Shown here: piece by piece, positions 33,845-43,432 of the stretch | Position numbering within the stretch: position 1 is the stretch's first letter | How the letters are laid out: each line of letters opens with the position of its first letter | NCBI GenBank assembly: GCA_050260415.1 | Contig: JBLNCE010000065.1 | Coordinates: 1 to 58,329 of the forward strand | Length of the DNA: 58,329 bases | Source of the DNA: JBLNCE01 sp050260415 | Lineage (GTDB): Bacteria; Bacillota; UBA4882; JAAYXC01 | Reading direction: 5' to 3' | Program-made: the position numbers and the translations under genes | The notes under the pieces: generated by a model | Database searches by the model: none | Seen by the model: only the letters and a program-made list of their open reading frames with translations | What the model was told of the DNA's origin: nothing

Positions 33845-34345
33845 CTACTGGGCAAGGGACTGTGCCGGCTCACCGGCCAAACGGACGGACTCTACGCGGT
33901 AGTGAAGCTTCCCGGCTGGGATTTCGACGGAAATTTCCTGGCCGGGCTTTTTTAAGAGCAGCGCCGCGCCCAACGGCGAGATGTAAGAGATTTCATCCCC
34001 GCTGCCGCTGGTCTTAAAGGGATGCTGAATGCGATAGTTGAGTTTCTCGCCGGATTTCAAGTCAACGACCGACACCTCGCTACCGACAATGACAAACGGT
34101 AGCGCAATGCCCGCGCGCGTGCCCTCCGATCCAGCCGAGCCGTCCACGGGCTTCTCGTCGACCTTGAGCTTGCCGATCAGTTCGTTCATGCGCAGCAGGT
34201 AGCGATCGAGCGACGCGCGCATCCGCTCCCGTTCCTCGTCGGGCTTTGGGAAACACATGTCCAGGACATATTCCTTTTCGTCCTCCACCTTGACCAGATG
34301 CGCCAAGATCATATCAAAAGCAGCTTTCTGCAAGGACAGAGACAT
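33845..34345 (-). CDS. GreA/GreB-domain protein (transcript cleavage factor-like)
   Basis: A 166-residue protein. The C-terminal FKBP-like GreA/GreB domain is clear: GSEVSVVDLKSGEKLNYRI and ISPLGAALLLKKPGQEISVE. The N-terminal part has a helix rich in Glu/Arg (KPDEERERMRASLDRYLLRM) but is shorter and less regular than the GreA coiled coil, so RNA-polymerase binding with a different activity is possible. GGGGGG precedes the ATG at 34345 on the minus strand. It sits between the inserted planctomycete-type genes and thpR, pointing away from thpR. Confidence 0.75.
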   Translation of the reverse strand: MSLSLQKAAFDMILAHLVKVEDEKEYVLDMCFPKPDEERERMRASLDRYLLRMNELIGKLKVDEKPVDGSAGSEGTRAGIALPFVIVGSEVSVVDLKSGEKLNYRIQHPFKTSGSGDEISYISPLGAALLLKKPGQEISVEIPAGKLHYRVESVRLAGEPAQSLAQ

Positions 34346-34648
34346 CCGGACACCCCCCGATCAAGACATTAACTGGAAAGGCCTCAAAAAAAAGACAAGC
34401 GACACTTCGCGCAGGGGCGAAATGCCGTTCATTGATATGTTAACAGATTTGTAAACCGTTGTCAATAAGGATCGGCATGCGCCTCCTGCTCCGTGCGCAT
34501 GGACCGGTTACTGCGGGCGGGGAAGGCTCGCGCACTGAGAGGTGAGGCCAAGCACCGTCATTGCAGGTTATGGGCGCCGGCTCGTCGAAAGGATTTTCCG
34601 AAGAATATCACCCGAGCCTACCGCGACTTTCTCAAAGGATGTGACATC

Positions 34649-35233
34649 TTGACCGCATCAAGAGCGGATGCCGTTCTTTCCCCGGACTCCCTCCGCCTCT
34701 TCGTGGCCCTCTGGCTTCCTGAGGCCCTGGCCAAGGCCGCCCTGTCGCGTCTCGCACTCCTGCGCCGGGACGGCAGGGGGGTGCGTTGGGTCCGGCCGGA
34801 CCAACTGCACCTGACGCTCAAGTTCCTCGGCGAGACCCCGGCGGCGTTCCTGCCCGAGATCGAGCGGGCGCTCGCCGGGGTGGCGGCGGCGTCAACGTCC
34901 TTCGCCCTCGATCTCGAGGCGGGCGGCGTCTTTCCGCCGTCTGGCCCCCCCCGGGTGGTCTGGCTCGGCGTCAGTCCCGCCGCAAAGCTCGTGGAACTGG
35001 CCGCCCGGGTCGAGCAAGCCTTGCAGCCGCTGGGTTTCGATCCGGAGACGCGGCCGTTTCGCCCCCACCTCACGCTCGGCCGGGCCGAGCCCGGGGCCGT
35101 CTTTGACCGGGCTTTGCTGGCCCGGCCGTTGGCGGCGCAGCCGGAGACGATCGCGGCCTTGTCCCTGGTCCAAAGCCAGCTGAGACCGGGGGGATCGGTC
35201 TACCGGACGGTGGCGGAGTGGAAGCTGGGTTAA
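34649..35233 (+). CDS. thpR: RNA 2',3'-cyclic phosphodiesterase (2H family)
   Basis: A 194-residue member of the 2H phosphoesterase superfamily. The two catalytic HxTx motifs are HLTLKFLGE (about residues 54-62) and RPHLTLGR (about residues 137-144), with RLFVALWLPE at the N-terminus. TTG 34649 is the chosen start, with AAAGGATG about 8 bases before it; earlier starts give an unlikely basic extension. thpR lies between cinA and recA in many Firmicutes, which supports the call and shows that the cinA side has been moved away. Confidence 0.88.
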   Translation: MTASRADAVLSPDSLRLFVALWLPEALAKAALSRLALLRRDGRGVRWVRPDQLHLTLKFLGETPAAFLPEIERALAGVAAASTSFALDLEAGGVFPPSGPPRVVWLGVSPAAKLVELAARVEQALQPLGFDPETRPFRPHLTLGRAEPGAVFDRALLARPLAAQPETIAALSLVQSQLRPGGSVYRTVAEWKLG

Positions 35234-35257
35234 CAGACGGCGGTGTGGTAAACCCCA

Positions 35258-35453
35258 TGGCCGCCCACCCGCCCCGGTCGCAGTTGCCGCGAACCGCGAC
35301 GACGGGGGCGATACCCCTCAGCGCCTCGAGCACTTCAAGTCCCCCGACATCCCCGGCGTGCAGTATGAGTTCTGCGGAAGCGAGCGCCGCCAGCGCCTGC
35401 GGGCGCACGAGCCCGTGGGTGTCGGAGATTACGCCGATGGTACGGCAGTCCAC
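35258..35453 (-). pseudogene. Truncated YfcE-type metallophosphoesterase
   Basis: The first ~64 codons encode the N-terminal half of a calcineurin-like phosphoesterase: IGVISDTHG (DxH), ILHAGDVGG (GD) and AVRGNCDRG (GNxD). The frame then continues antisense into the end of thpR as Pro/Arg-rich nonsense, and the C-terminal GHxH metal motifs are missing. The start would be GTG 35453 with a weak AAAGGG site. It looks like the surviving 5' half of a broken gene. Confidence 0.65.
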
Positions 35454-35539
35454 CTGAGTTTCCCTTTCGAACGTTTGTCTTTATTATTGGCGCGTTCTTG
35501 CGGGACAACAAAGCGCAGAAAACGCCCGGCTAACCGAAC

Positions 35540-35593
35540 CACGAGCGACGAGGGACGGGCGGCCACGAGCGACGAGCGACCAGCGACGAGAGG
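35540..35593. repeat. Degenerate ACGAGCG tandem repeat
   Basis: Repeated ACGAGCG/ACGAGGG/CCAGCG words upstream of the recA promoter; no coding or hairpin signal. Confidence 0.45.
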
Positions 35594-35640
35594 ATTTCCC
35601 CCCCGCCCCGGCGAATCTTCACCGAGCGGATAGTTCGCGA

Positions 35641-35669
35641 TTGACGGGCGGACATGCCTTTGCTATACT
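35641..35669 (+). promoter_or_regulatory. recA promoter
   Basis: TTGACG (35641-35646) and TATACT (35664-35669) with a 17-base spacer, a strong sigma-A type promoter. Transcription would start near 35677, next to the LexA box. Confidence 0.88.
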
Positions 35670-35679
35670 AAAAATCACA

Positions 35680-35693
35680 CGAACAGGTGTTTG
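35680..35693 (+). promoter_or_regulatory. LexA (DinR) operator of recA
   Basis: CGAACAGGTGTTTG fits the Firmicute SOS box CGAACRNRYGTTYG at every position. It begins 10 bases after the -10 box, so bound LexA would block initiation. Confidence 0.88.
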
Positions 35694-35719
35694 CCCGAAA
35701 ATGGGGGAGGCGAGAGCGG

Positions 35720-36793
<1,074 letters not shown>

Positions 36794-36796
36794 CCG

Positions 36797-37255
36797 ATGG
36801 CCGCGCGTCAGCCTGCCGGTGTTACGGACGCGGCCTTGCGTCTCCTGGCGCGTCGGGCCTACAGTCGCCATGAGCTGGCCGGCCGCTTGTCGGCCAAAGG
36901 GTACGATCGGGCCGAGACCGACGAGGCCTTGGCGCGTCTGGTGGGCTGGGGTTATCTGGACGATCGGGATGTTGCCCGGCATGCGCTGGAGGATTGCCTG
37001 ACGCGCCGGCCGCGCGGCCGGGAACTGCTCAGGCAGGAACTCCTGGCGCGCGGGATCTCTGATGCCATCGTGCAGGAGGTACTATCCAGCTATACGCGGA
37101 GCATCGAAGAAACGCTGGCCCAAAAAGCACTGGCAAGGTTGGGTTTGCCCTGGCCGCTCAAGCCTGAAGACAGGGGGAGGGCATGGCGCGCTCTAGTCAG
37201 ACTCGGCTTCGCAGAGCCAACAATAGAGCGGATCTGCGGCGTTTCGGACCCTTGA
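36797..37255 (+). CDS. recX: Regulatory protein RecX
   Basis: A 152-residue RecA modulator. The three-helix repeats typical of RecX are visible: ALRLLARRAYSRHELAGRL, then LVGWGYLDDRDVARHALED with the conserved GYLDD, then RGRELLRQELLARGISDAI. It starts 3 bases after the recA stop and is cotranscribed with it. The -35 box of the rny promoter overlaps its stop codon region. Confidence 0.93.
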   Translation: MAARQPAGVTDAALRLLARRAYSRHELAGRLSAKGYDRAETDEALARLVGWGYLDDRDVARHALEDCLTRRPRGRELLRQELLARGISDAIVQEVLSSYTRSIEETLAQKALARLGLPWPLKPEDRGRAWRALVRLGFAEPTIERICGVSDP

Positions 37256-37280
37256 CACCCCCGGCCAAAAGCGGTAGAAT
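37252..37280 (+). promoter_or_regulatory. Promoter of rny
   Basis: TTGACA (37252-37257) and TAGAAT (37275-37280) with a 17-base spacer, overlapping the end of recX. Confidence 0.88.
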
Positions 37281-37305
37281 AGCGAATGGGGAAAGAACAG
37301 ACAAG

Positions 37306-37331
37306 GCCGAGTTCTTGCTCGGCTTTGTTTT
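37306..37331 (+). terminator. Terminator-like hairpin in the rny leader
   Basis: GCCGAG (37306-37311) and CTCGGC (37318-37323) form a stem followed by TTTGTTTT. It lies about 20 bases after the likely transcription start of rny, so it could attenuate rny or end recA-recX transcripts. Confidence 0.65.
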
Positions 37332-37362
37332 ATGTCGGAATAAGTCGAAGGAGGTGTAAACT

Positions 37363-38895
37363 ATCGGGGCTATAATAATGTATGTTCTCCTGTTCATCGC
37401 AGGTGGAGCTATTGCCTACGTTATCTTGCGCCTAACCGGGATGGCGCAGTTAAATGCGGCACAGGAACGCGCCAGGGAAATCGTGGAGGATGCAAAGCAC
37501 GAGGTTGAGGCAAGAAAGCGCGAAGCCCTGTTGGAAGCTAAGGAAGAAGCCTTACGCGTCAAGAACGAGCTCGAAAGGGAGATAAGGGAGCGGCGCAACG
37601 AAAGCCTTCGGCTTGAACGGAGACTCCTGCAGAAAGAGGAGTCGCTGGACCGCAAAGCGGAGCAGATCGAAAAAAAGGAAGAATCGTTGAGCAAGAAAGA
37701 GGCGGAATGCGACCGGCTCAAGAACGATTTGCAGGAGATGTACGCCAAGCAACGCCGGGAACTCGAACGTATTTCGGGTTTGACGGGAGATGAAGCCCGG
37801 CATATTCTCTTGGCGGACGTCGAACGGGAAATCGGCGCGGAGATCGCGCAAAAGATCAAGGAACTCGAGGTACGCGCCAAGGAAGATAGCGATCGGCGGG
37901 CGAGAGAGATCATCTCCCTCGCGATTCAACGTTGCGCCGGCGACCATGTCGCCGAAGCCACCGTTTCGGTGGTAGCCCTGCCGAACGACGAGATGAAGGG
38001 ACGCATCATCGGCCGTGAAGGCCGCAATATCCGCGCACTGGAGACACTGACCGGCATCGATCTGATCATTGACGATACGCCCGAAGCCGTCATTCTTTCC
38101 GGGTTTGACCCCGTGCGGCGGGAAGTCGCCCGGGTCGCCCTGGAGAAGTTGATTGCCGATGGCCGCATTCATCCGGCCCGGATCGAGGAAATGGTCGAGA
38201 AAGCCCAGAAGGAAGTGGAGAACGTCATCAGGGAGGAAGGCGAGCGCGCCACATTTGAGACCGGTGTGCACGGCCTCCATCCCGAGCTGGTGAGACTCCT
38301 CGGGCGTCTCAGGTTTCGTACCAGTTACGGCCAGAATGTCCTCAAGCACTCGATCGAGGTCGCGCATCTCGCGGGCATGATCGCCGCGGAACTCGGCGCG
38401 GACGTTGCCAGCGCCAAGCGGGCAGGCTTGCTGCATGACATCGGCAAGGCGGTGGACCATGAGGTCGAAGGCCCCCACGTGACCATCGGCGCGGATCTGG
38501 CGCGCAAGTACCGGGAATCTTCCCATATCGTGCAGGCGATTGCCGCGCACCATGGTGATGTCGAGGCCAATACGGTGGAGGCCGTCCTGGTTCAAGCGGC
38601 GGATGCGGTCTCGGCGGCGAGACCGGGAGCGCGGCGGGAGACGCTGGAGACCTATATCAAGCGGCTGCAGAAACTGGAGAGCATCGCCGACTCCATCGAA
38701 GGCGTGGATAAGGCGTATGCCATTCAAGCGGGCCGCGAGATCAGGATCATGGTCCGGCCGGAAAAAATCGATGACTTGAACGCCGTCCGTGTCGCCCGGG
38801 AAGTAGCAAAGAAGATTGAGAGCGATATGGAATACCCCGGGCAGATCAAGGTCACGGTCATTAGAGAGACACGCGCGGTGGATTATGCCAAATAG
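37363..38895 (+). CDS. rny: Ribonuclease Y
   Basis: Membrane-anchored endoribonuclease that initiates mRNA decay. Order of parts: one N-terminal transmembrane helix (VLLFIAGGAIAYVIL), a long charged coiled coil (about residues 30-190), a KH domain with GRIIGREGRNIRALE, and an HD domain with KHSIEVAHLAGMIA, LLHDIGKAVDHE and AIAAHHGDVEA, ending in VIRETRAVDYAK. Length is 505 residues from ATG 37378, or 510 from the ATC at 37363. The ATG is 23 bases from the AAGGAGG site, too far; the ATC is 8 bases from it and completes the membrane helix. The start is therefore probably ATC. Confidence 0.95.
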   Translation: MGAIIMYVLLFIAGGAIAYVILRLTGMAQLNAAQERAREIVEDAKHEVEARKREALLEAKEEALRVKNELEREIRERRNESLRLERRLLQKEESLDRKAEQIEKKEESLSKKEAECDRLKNDLQEMYAKQRRELERISGLTGDEARHILLADVEREIGAEIAQKIKELEVRAKEDSDRRAREIISLAIQRCAGDHVAEATVSVVALPNDEMKGRIIGREGRNIRALETLTGIDLIIDDTPEAVILSGFDPVRREVARVALEKLIADGRIHPARIEEMVEKAQKEVENVIREEGERATFETGVHGLHPELVRLLGRLRFRTSYGQNVLKHSIEVAHLAGMIAAELGADVASAKRAGLLHDIGKAVDHEVEGPHVTIGADLARKYRESSHIVQAIAAHHGDVEANTVEAVLVQAADAVSAARPGARRETLETYIKRLQKLESIADSIEGVDKAYAIQAGREIRIMVRPEKIDDLNAVRVAREVAKKIESDMEYPGQIKVTVIRETRAVDYAK

Positions 38896-39046
38896 CAGGC
38901 AGGATTCTTCCGGTTAATAAAGAAGTAATCGGGAGGAGCAACTTCGCGAGACGGCGGGTATAATCGAAGTGGGCGGAGGGACCGGACCGGGATCCGTTCG
39001 GACCGCAAGATGCAAACCCCACTTGGGAGCAGGGGAGGGAGGCCGC

Positions 39047-39583
39047 ATGAAGGGGATCTTCTGGAAGGAAGGCGAATCATTCACCAACAGTATGAGCCTC
39101 ATCGTCTCGCTGCTGGTGCGATATCCCGGGATTGCCACAATAAGCTTTGATCCCGGCCAAAAATCCCTCCAATTCACCTTCGTGATCGCCAGGCCTTTGA
39201 CCCCGTCGGAGTTCAAGACTTTTGGCCAGACCGTCAGGGACAGCCTGGAGATGGTGGCAAACCTGAACGGCCGCGTGCCGAGCCTCCTTGAGTTGAGCCT
39301 TTCAAGCTACGAAGGGATGTCGTTCCTGGAAATCAAGCGTGACATCGACAGCTTGATGCCCGAGGAGATCTCGCTCCTCACGGCCATGATCGACCAAGCC
39401 TACGAAAGGGAACTCATCCGGGAACAGGATGATGCGCTCGAGGAGGAAGACCGGGTCATCCAGGAGGAAATGATCGAACACATGCTGGAGGACCTCAAGG
39501 ATTCACGTCCGGAAAAAAAGCTGATTGGTTTTAGGGAAGAAGGCCGCGTGATGGTCTTCAACCGGGCCAGTTTTCAAAAATGA
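39047..39583 (+). CDS. Hypothetical protein between rny and ymdB
   Basis: A 178-residue acidic soluble protein. The first ~85 residues look like a compact alpha/beta domain (MSLIVSLLVRYPGIATISFD, LQFTFVIARPLTPSEFKTF). The rest is a long acidic helical region (LIREQDDALEEEDRVIQEEM) with a short beta tail. I know no function. Similar-sized genes occur beside rny in other anaerobic Firmicutes, so a link to RNA turnover is possible but only positional. ATG 39047 is preceded by GGGAGG; a strong terminator follows directly. Confidence 0.75.
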   Translation: MKGIFWKEGESFTNSMSLIVSLLVRYPGIATISFDPGQKSLQFTFVIARPLTPSEFKTFGQTVRDSLEMVANLNGRVPSLLELSLSSYEGMSFLEIKRDIDSLMPEEISLLTAMIDQAYERELIREQDDALEEEDRVIQEEMIEHMLEDLKDSRPEKKLIGFREEGRVMVFNRASFQK

Positions 39584-39606
39584 CCTGCCGCGGCAGGTCT
39601 TTTTTT
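39582..39606 (+). terminator. Rho-independent terminator
   Basis: A perfect 9-bp palindrome, GACCTGCCG/CGGCAGGTC (39582-39599), followed by eight T residues. Confidence 0.92.
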
Positions 39607-39652
39607 ACACCGTCTTTGAGGTCTATCGCATCTCATTTAGGAGGTCAAGGAT

Positions 39653-40441
39653 TTGCGCCTTCTCTTTCTAGGTGACGTGGTCGGTAAACCGGGGCGGCGG
39701 GTCGTGCGGGCGGTGTTGCCCGCTCTGCGCGAGGAAGGCCGTTACGATGTGGTGGTCGCCAATGCCGAGAACGCCGCCGGCGGTTTCGGGCTGACCCCGA
39801 GCGTGGCCGCGGAGTTGTTCGACGCCGGGGTGGACTTTATCACGCTCGGCAACCACGCTTTTGCCAACCGGGAAGTAATGCCCTTGCTTGATACGGAGCC
39901 GCGCGTCCTCCGCCCCGCCAACTACCCCCCCGGTGCGCCCGGCCGGGGGCAGGTCGTTTTTACGCTCAAAGGCGGGCTCCGCCTGGGGGTGCTCAATCTC
40001 CTCGGCCGTGTCTTTCTCGAACCACTGGATGATCCCTTTGCCCTCGCCGAACGGGCGCTGCCCGGCCTGCGCGAGGCGACGCCGTTCGTCATCGTTGACT
40101 TCCATGCCGAAGCGACTTCCGAAAAGATCGCTTTTGGCTGGTTCGCGGACGGTTTGGCCAGCGCCGTGGTTGGCACGCATACGCACGTACAGACCGCCGA
40201 CGAACGGATTTTACCGGGAGGAACGGGGTTCATCACCGATGTCGGTATGTGCGGCCCGACCGACGGCGTCCTCGGCGTGGATCGCGCGCTGGTCCTGCAC
40301 AAATTCAGGGCGCAGCTCCCCGTCAGATTCGAGACGGCGTCCGGTCCGTCAGCCCTGGCCGCCGTTGGCTTGGAGTTCGATACGGAGGGACGCGCCATCT
40401 GGATCGGGCGCCTGCAGGTCAGGCCGGGAGAGTCGGATTAA
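39653..40441 (+). CDS. ymdB: YmdB-type 2',3'-cyclic-nucleotide phosphodiesterase (TIGR00282)
   Basis: A 262-residue calcineurin-like phosphoesterase. Motifs in order: LFLGDVVGKPGRR, VVANAENAAGGFGLT, FITLGNHAF, FVIVDFHAEATSEK, VVGTHTHVQTADE. This is the exact set of the YmdB family, which hydrolyses 2',3'-cNMPs and in Bacillus affects biofilm and late adaptive behaviour. The start is TTG 39653 with AGGAGGT upstream. The position after rny and before spo0A matches the usual rny-ymdB arrangement. Confidence 0.93.
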   Translation: MRLLFLGDVVGKPGRRVVRAVLPALREEGRYDVVVANAENAAGGFGLTPSVAAELFDAGVDFITLGNHAFANREVMPLLDTEPRVLRPANYPPGAPGRGQVVFTLKGGLRLGVLNLLGRVFLEPLDDPFALAERALPGLREATPFVIVDFHAEATSEKIAFGWFADGLASAVVGTHTHVQTADERILPGGTGFITDVGMCGPTDGVLGVDRALVLHKFRAQLPVRFETASGPSALAAVGLEFDTEGRAIWIGRLQVRPGESD

Positions 40442-40565
40442 CCCCCACGGCGTGCCAGGACACAAAAGAAAACCCGGGCCACGGTCCCCCCGCGACGAGC
40501 GGCGTTTTTTGGGCGAAAAAAGGAGCCCGGCGGGCAAGGTACATCAATACTCCCGGGCGTCATAT

Positions 40566-40623
40566 TTGTACTTATATACTTCGTCCTTCGTACTTAGTCC
40601 TTCGTAGTTCGTACTTAGTACTA
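40566..40623. repeat. Degenerate CTTCGTACTTAGT tandem repeat
   Basis: Overlapping TTCGTACTTAGT/TTCGTCCTTCGT words between ymdB and the dipeptidase gene; AT-rich and without coding signal. Confidence 0.55.
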
Positions 40624-40641
40624 ATCATTGGGGGCTATGCC

Positions 40642-41586
40642 TTGCCCTGGGTGCCGATTGTGGATGGTCATGCCGATACACTCAGTCGCCTTGATTCCGA
40701 GTGCCGTTCGCTCGGCGAGGCAAGTACGCGAGGCCAGTCCGATCTGGGACGCCTCTTGCGCGCCGGCGTATCACTCCAGATCTTGGCAATCTGCGTCGAA
40801 TCGGCCATGGATGCGGAGGCCGGTTTGCGGCGGCTCCTGGCGTTGATCGATCGCTTCTATCTGGACCTGGCCGGCCATGCCGAGGCAAGGTTGGTCGGCG
40901 CCAAAGCTGATCTGGATTGGCTCGGGCCGGAACGGGTCGGGTTCATGCTCGCGATCGAGGGTGCGGATCCGTTGGGGAAAAGGCCGGAACTCCTGCGCAT
41001 CTTGCACCGTCTGGGCGTACGCATGCTGGGATTGGTCTGGAACTGGCGGAACGAATTCGCCGCCGGGGCGATGGCCCCGGACGGCGGCGGCCTGACCGGG
41101 GTTGGGCGTGAACTGATTGGCATTGCCGAGGCAACAGGGATCGTCGTCGATCTGGCGCACATAAATCGCCAAGGCTTCTGGGATGTTTTGGAGACAGCGA
41201 CCAAGCCGATTGTTGTGAGTCATGCCAATGCCCGGGCTGTCTGCGAACACCCCCGTAACCTGGATGACGACCAATTGCGCGCCCTGGCCGCGGCCGGAGG
41301 CGTGGTGGGCGTCAATCTGTACCCTCCCTTTCTCACCAATGCTTCCAGGGCGACGGTGGACGATATCCTACGGCACCTCGACCACCTGCTCCGCGTGGCC
41401 GGTCCGGAGTCCGTCGGGTTCGGGCTTGATTTTGACGGCATCGAGACCACGCCCGTCGACCTCCCGGATATCGCCGCCTTGTCTGTACTTCTCCGCGCCA
41501 TCGATCGCCTCGGTCTTCCCCCGCCGGTGCGTAAGGGGCTTCTCGGCGGCAACTGGCTGCGGATCCTGCGCCAGATCCTGCCATAG
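40642..41586 (+). CDS. Membrane dipeptidase (peptidase M19)
   Basis: A 314-residue zinc dipeptidase of the renal-dipeptidase family. Visible are the HxD motif in IVDGHADTL, the bridging Glu in GFMLAIEGADPLG, His in VDLAHINRQGFWD, His in IVVSHANARAV, and GFGLDFDGIETTP near the end, as in M19 enzymes. The start is TTG 40642 after GGGGG; longer in-frame starts cross the intergenic repeat. In this position (between rny/ymdB and sporulation genes) M19 peptidases are common in Clostridia, and the chemical role may be cleavage of dipeptides or D-amino-acid-containing peptides. Confidence 0.9.
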   Translation: MPWVPIVDGHADTLSRLDSECRSLGEASTRGQSDLGRLLRAGVSLQILAICVESAMDAEAGLRRLLALIDRFYLDLAGHAEARLVGAKADLDWLGPERVGFMLAIEGADPLGKRPELLRILHRLGVRMLGLVWNWRNEFAAGAMAPDGGGLTGVGRELIGIAEATGIVVDLAHINRQGFWDVLETATKPIVVSHANARAVCEHPRNLDDDQLRALAAAGGVVGVNLYPPFLTNASRATVDDILRHLDHLLRVAGPESVGFGLDFDGIETTPVDLPDIAALSVLLRAIDRLGLPPPVRKGLLGGNWLRILRQILP

Positions 41587-41703
41587 TACCAAACCCCGGC
41601 AGCTCTTGCCGCTAATTGCTTGCAGGTACCAGCCCGCGCGCAGAGAAAGATGCTCCGTTGACGGAATTAAGCATATAGCTGCCGTTGACGGGGAGTGGCG
41701 CGG

Positions 41704-42264
41704 ATGTTGACCGGGAAAACAGTCAGGCTTCGCCCGTTCCACCGGAGCGATCTGCCCAGCATGGTCCGGTGGAACAACGATCCCGAGGTCGAGTACTTCG
41801 TCGACTGCGATCTGCCGAAGGATCTGCACGCCTGCGAGATTTGGTTTGCGGACAACATCCCGAGCCGGGACTACCGCCTCTTTGCCTTGGAGGATGAGAA
41901 CGGCCGCTTGATCGGGGATCTCGAACTCGATCACATCTCCTGGCGTACAGGCGAGGCTGAACTCAGGATACGGATTGGCGAGAAAGACTACTGGAACAAG
42001 GGTTATGGCACAGACGCCGTCAGCACCCTCCTCGAAATGGCTTTCGGCGCCATGGACCTGCGTCGCATCTACTTGAGAGTCTACCGGTTCAACCGGCGCG
42101 CCATCAAGTGTTATGAAAAATGCGGCCTTCGCAAACAGGGCGTGCTGCAGAGAAAGAACAGCAGGGGATCTGAATGGAAAGACATCGTCCTCATGGCCAT
42201 CGAGCGCGATTGCTGGCTGAGCAGGCGCGAGATCGCGTCCAGCCGCGCGGAGTCGACGAATTGA
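41704..42264 (+). CDS. GNAT-family N-acetyltransferase
   Basis: A 186-residue RimJ/RimL-type acetyltransferase. It begins MLTGKTVRLRPFHRSDLPSM. The acetyl-CoA loop region is ELRIRIGEKDYWNKGYGTDA (Q/RxxGxG-like), followed by AFGAMDLRRIYLRVYRFNRRAIKCYEKCGL. The target may be a protein N-terminus, an amino sugar or a small amine. ATG 41704 has GGGGAG about 8 bases before it; GTG 41695 is the alternative. It reads toward spo0A 122 bases downstream. Confidence 0.88.
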   Translation: MLTGKTVRLRPFHRSDLPSMVRWNNDPEVEYFVDCDLPKDLHACEIWFADNIPSRDYRLFALEDENGRLIGDLELDHISWRTGEAELRIRIGEKDYWNKGYGTDAVSTLLEMAFGAMDLRRIYLRVYRFNRRAIKCYEKCGLRKQGVLQRKNSRGSEWKDIVLMAIERDCWLSRREIASSRAESTN

Positions 42265-42386
42265 CATTCGTATGGGAAATTGCGCCCCAATAAGGTCGTC
42301 GGCCCGCCAAAGCTGGGCAAAGAGGAATTCACCCTCAGCCGTCGAAAGAACATACCTTGCACGACGTTGATGGGGAGTGGTCATTC

Positions 42387-43193
42387 TTGCCAGGCAAGCC
42401 CATACGTATTCTAGTCGCGGACAATAACAAGGATCTCTGCGCCGCGCTCAAGGAACACATCGAGCTCCAGGATGATATGGAACTGGCGGGACTGGCTTAC
42501 GACGGACTCGAAGCACTTGAGCTGGCTTCGGCGACCTTGCCCGACATCATCGTCCTGGATATAACCATGCCCTATCTGGATGGGATTGGCGTTCTCGAGC
42601 GGCTTGGCCAACTCGACCTCGACCCGCGGCCCAAAGTCATCATCCTGACCGCTTTTGAGCAAGAGAGCATGATCCAACGCCTGATCGGGCTCGGTGCATC
42701 CTATTACATGGTCAAACCGTTTGACGTCAATACCCTGTTTGAGCGAATCCGCCAGTTCTCGCGCGCCAAGGATTCGCAGGCAAACGTCTGGGAGGAGAGA
42801 CACGAAGCCCGCCCCCGCGCCCGGGAGAAAACAGTCACGGAGCTCGAACTCGAGGTCAGCAAGCTCTTTCATGAGATGGGGATCCCGGCCCATTTCCGGG
42901 GCTATGCCTATCTGCGCGACGCCGTAATCATCGCGGTCAGAGAGGTGGAGGTCTTGGGCAATATCACCAAGAATCTTTACCCCAGGATCGCGGAGAAGTA
43001 CCGTTCGACCACGAGCGGGGTGGAATCCGCCATCAGGCATACGATCGAGATCGGCTGGCAGCGGGGGAATCCAGACTTCATGGATAGGTTTTTCGGATAC
43101 TCGACCGACAACGGGCGTGGACGCTTCCCGACCTCGGCGTCGTTCATCGCCAAGGTGGCGGACAAACTACGCCTGGAATCACGCCTCGCCTGA
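42387..43193 (+). CDS. spo0A: Sporulation master regulator Spo0A
   Basis: A 268-residue response regulator that controls entry into sporulation. The receiver domain has ILVADNNKDLC, the phosphoacceptor Asp in IIVLDITMPYLDG, the switch Thr in IILTAF and Lys in MVKPFD. The C-terminal Spo0A domain is complete: VSKLFHEMGIPAHFRGYAYLRDA, then the DNA-recognition helix region LYPRIAEKYRSTTSGVESAI and RHTIEIGWQRGN. The second acidic-pocket residue is Asn where Bacillus has Asp. The start is TTG 42387 after GGGGAG, giving almost exactly the Bacillus length. A spoIVB neighbour, usual for spo0A, is missing here. Confidence 0.97.
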   Translation: MPGKPIRILVADNNKDLCAALKEHIELQDDMELAGLAYDGLEALELASATLPDIIVLDITMPYLDGIGVLERLGQLDLDPRPKVIILTAFEQESMIQRLIGLGASYYMVKPFDVNTLFERIRQFSRAKDSQANVWEERHEARPRAREKTVTELELEVSKLFHEMGIPAHFRGYAYLRDAVIIAVREVEVLGNITKNLYPRIAEKYRSTTSGVESAIRHTIEIGWQRGNPDFMDRFFGYSTDNGRGRFPTSASFIAKVADKLRLESRLA

Positions 43194-43206
43194 CGTCCGC
43201 GGGAGG

Positions 43207-43238
43207 AAACGCCCGTCCCAGCAAGGGGCGGGCGTTTT
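43207..43238 (+). terminator. Rho-independent terminator of spo0A
   Basis: AAACGCCCG pairs with CGGGCGTTT, with further C/G pairing inside, and the 3' arm runs into TTTT. Confidence 0.9.
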
Positions 43239-43432
43239 GGTATCACTGGAGATATGATAACCGGGGAATCGCAGGTTTTCACCCCCTGATCTTCACCGCC
43301 TTTGGTCCTTGCGCGGCCGCAAAACGCATCCCCAGGTGGAGAGGTGGCTTTTTTGCCATACCGATAAGGAGGAATATCCCCGGGTTTGCGCAGAATAACC
43401 AGTGTCAACAGCGACTTCGGAGGGGAGCGAAC

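Noticed and set aside
42261..42345. sigma-A promoter and 0A box upstream of spo0A
   Set aside because: TTGACA at 42261 has no -10 at a proper distance, and the GTCGAA near 42338 matches the 0A box at too few positions.
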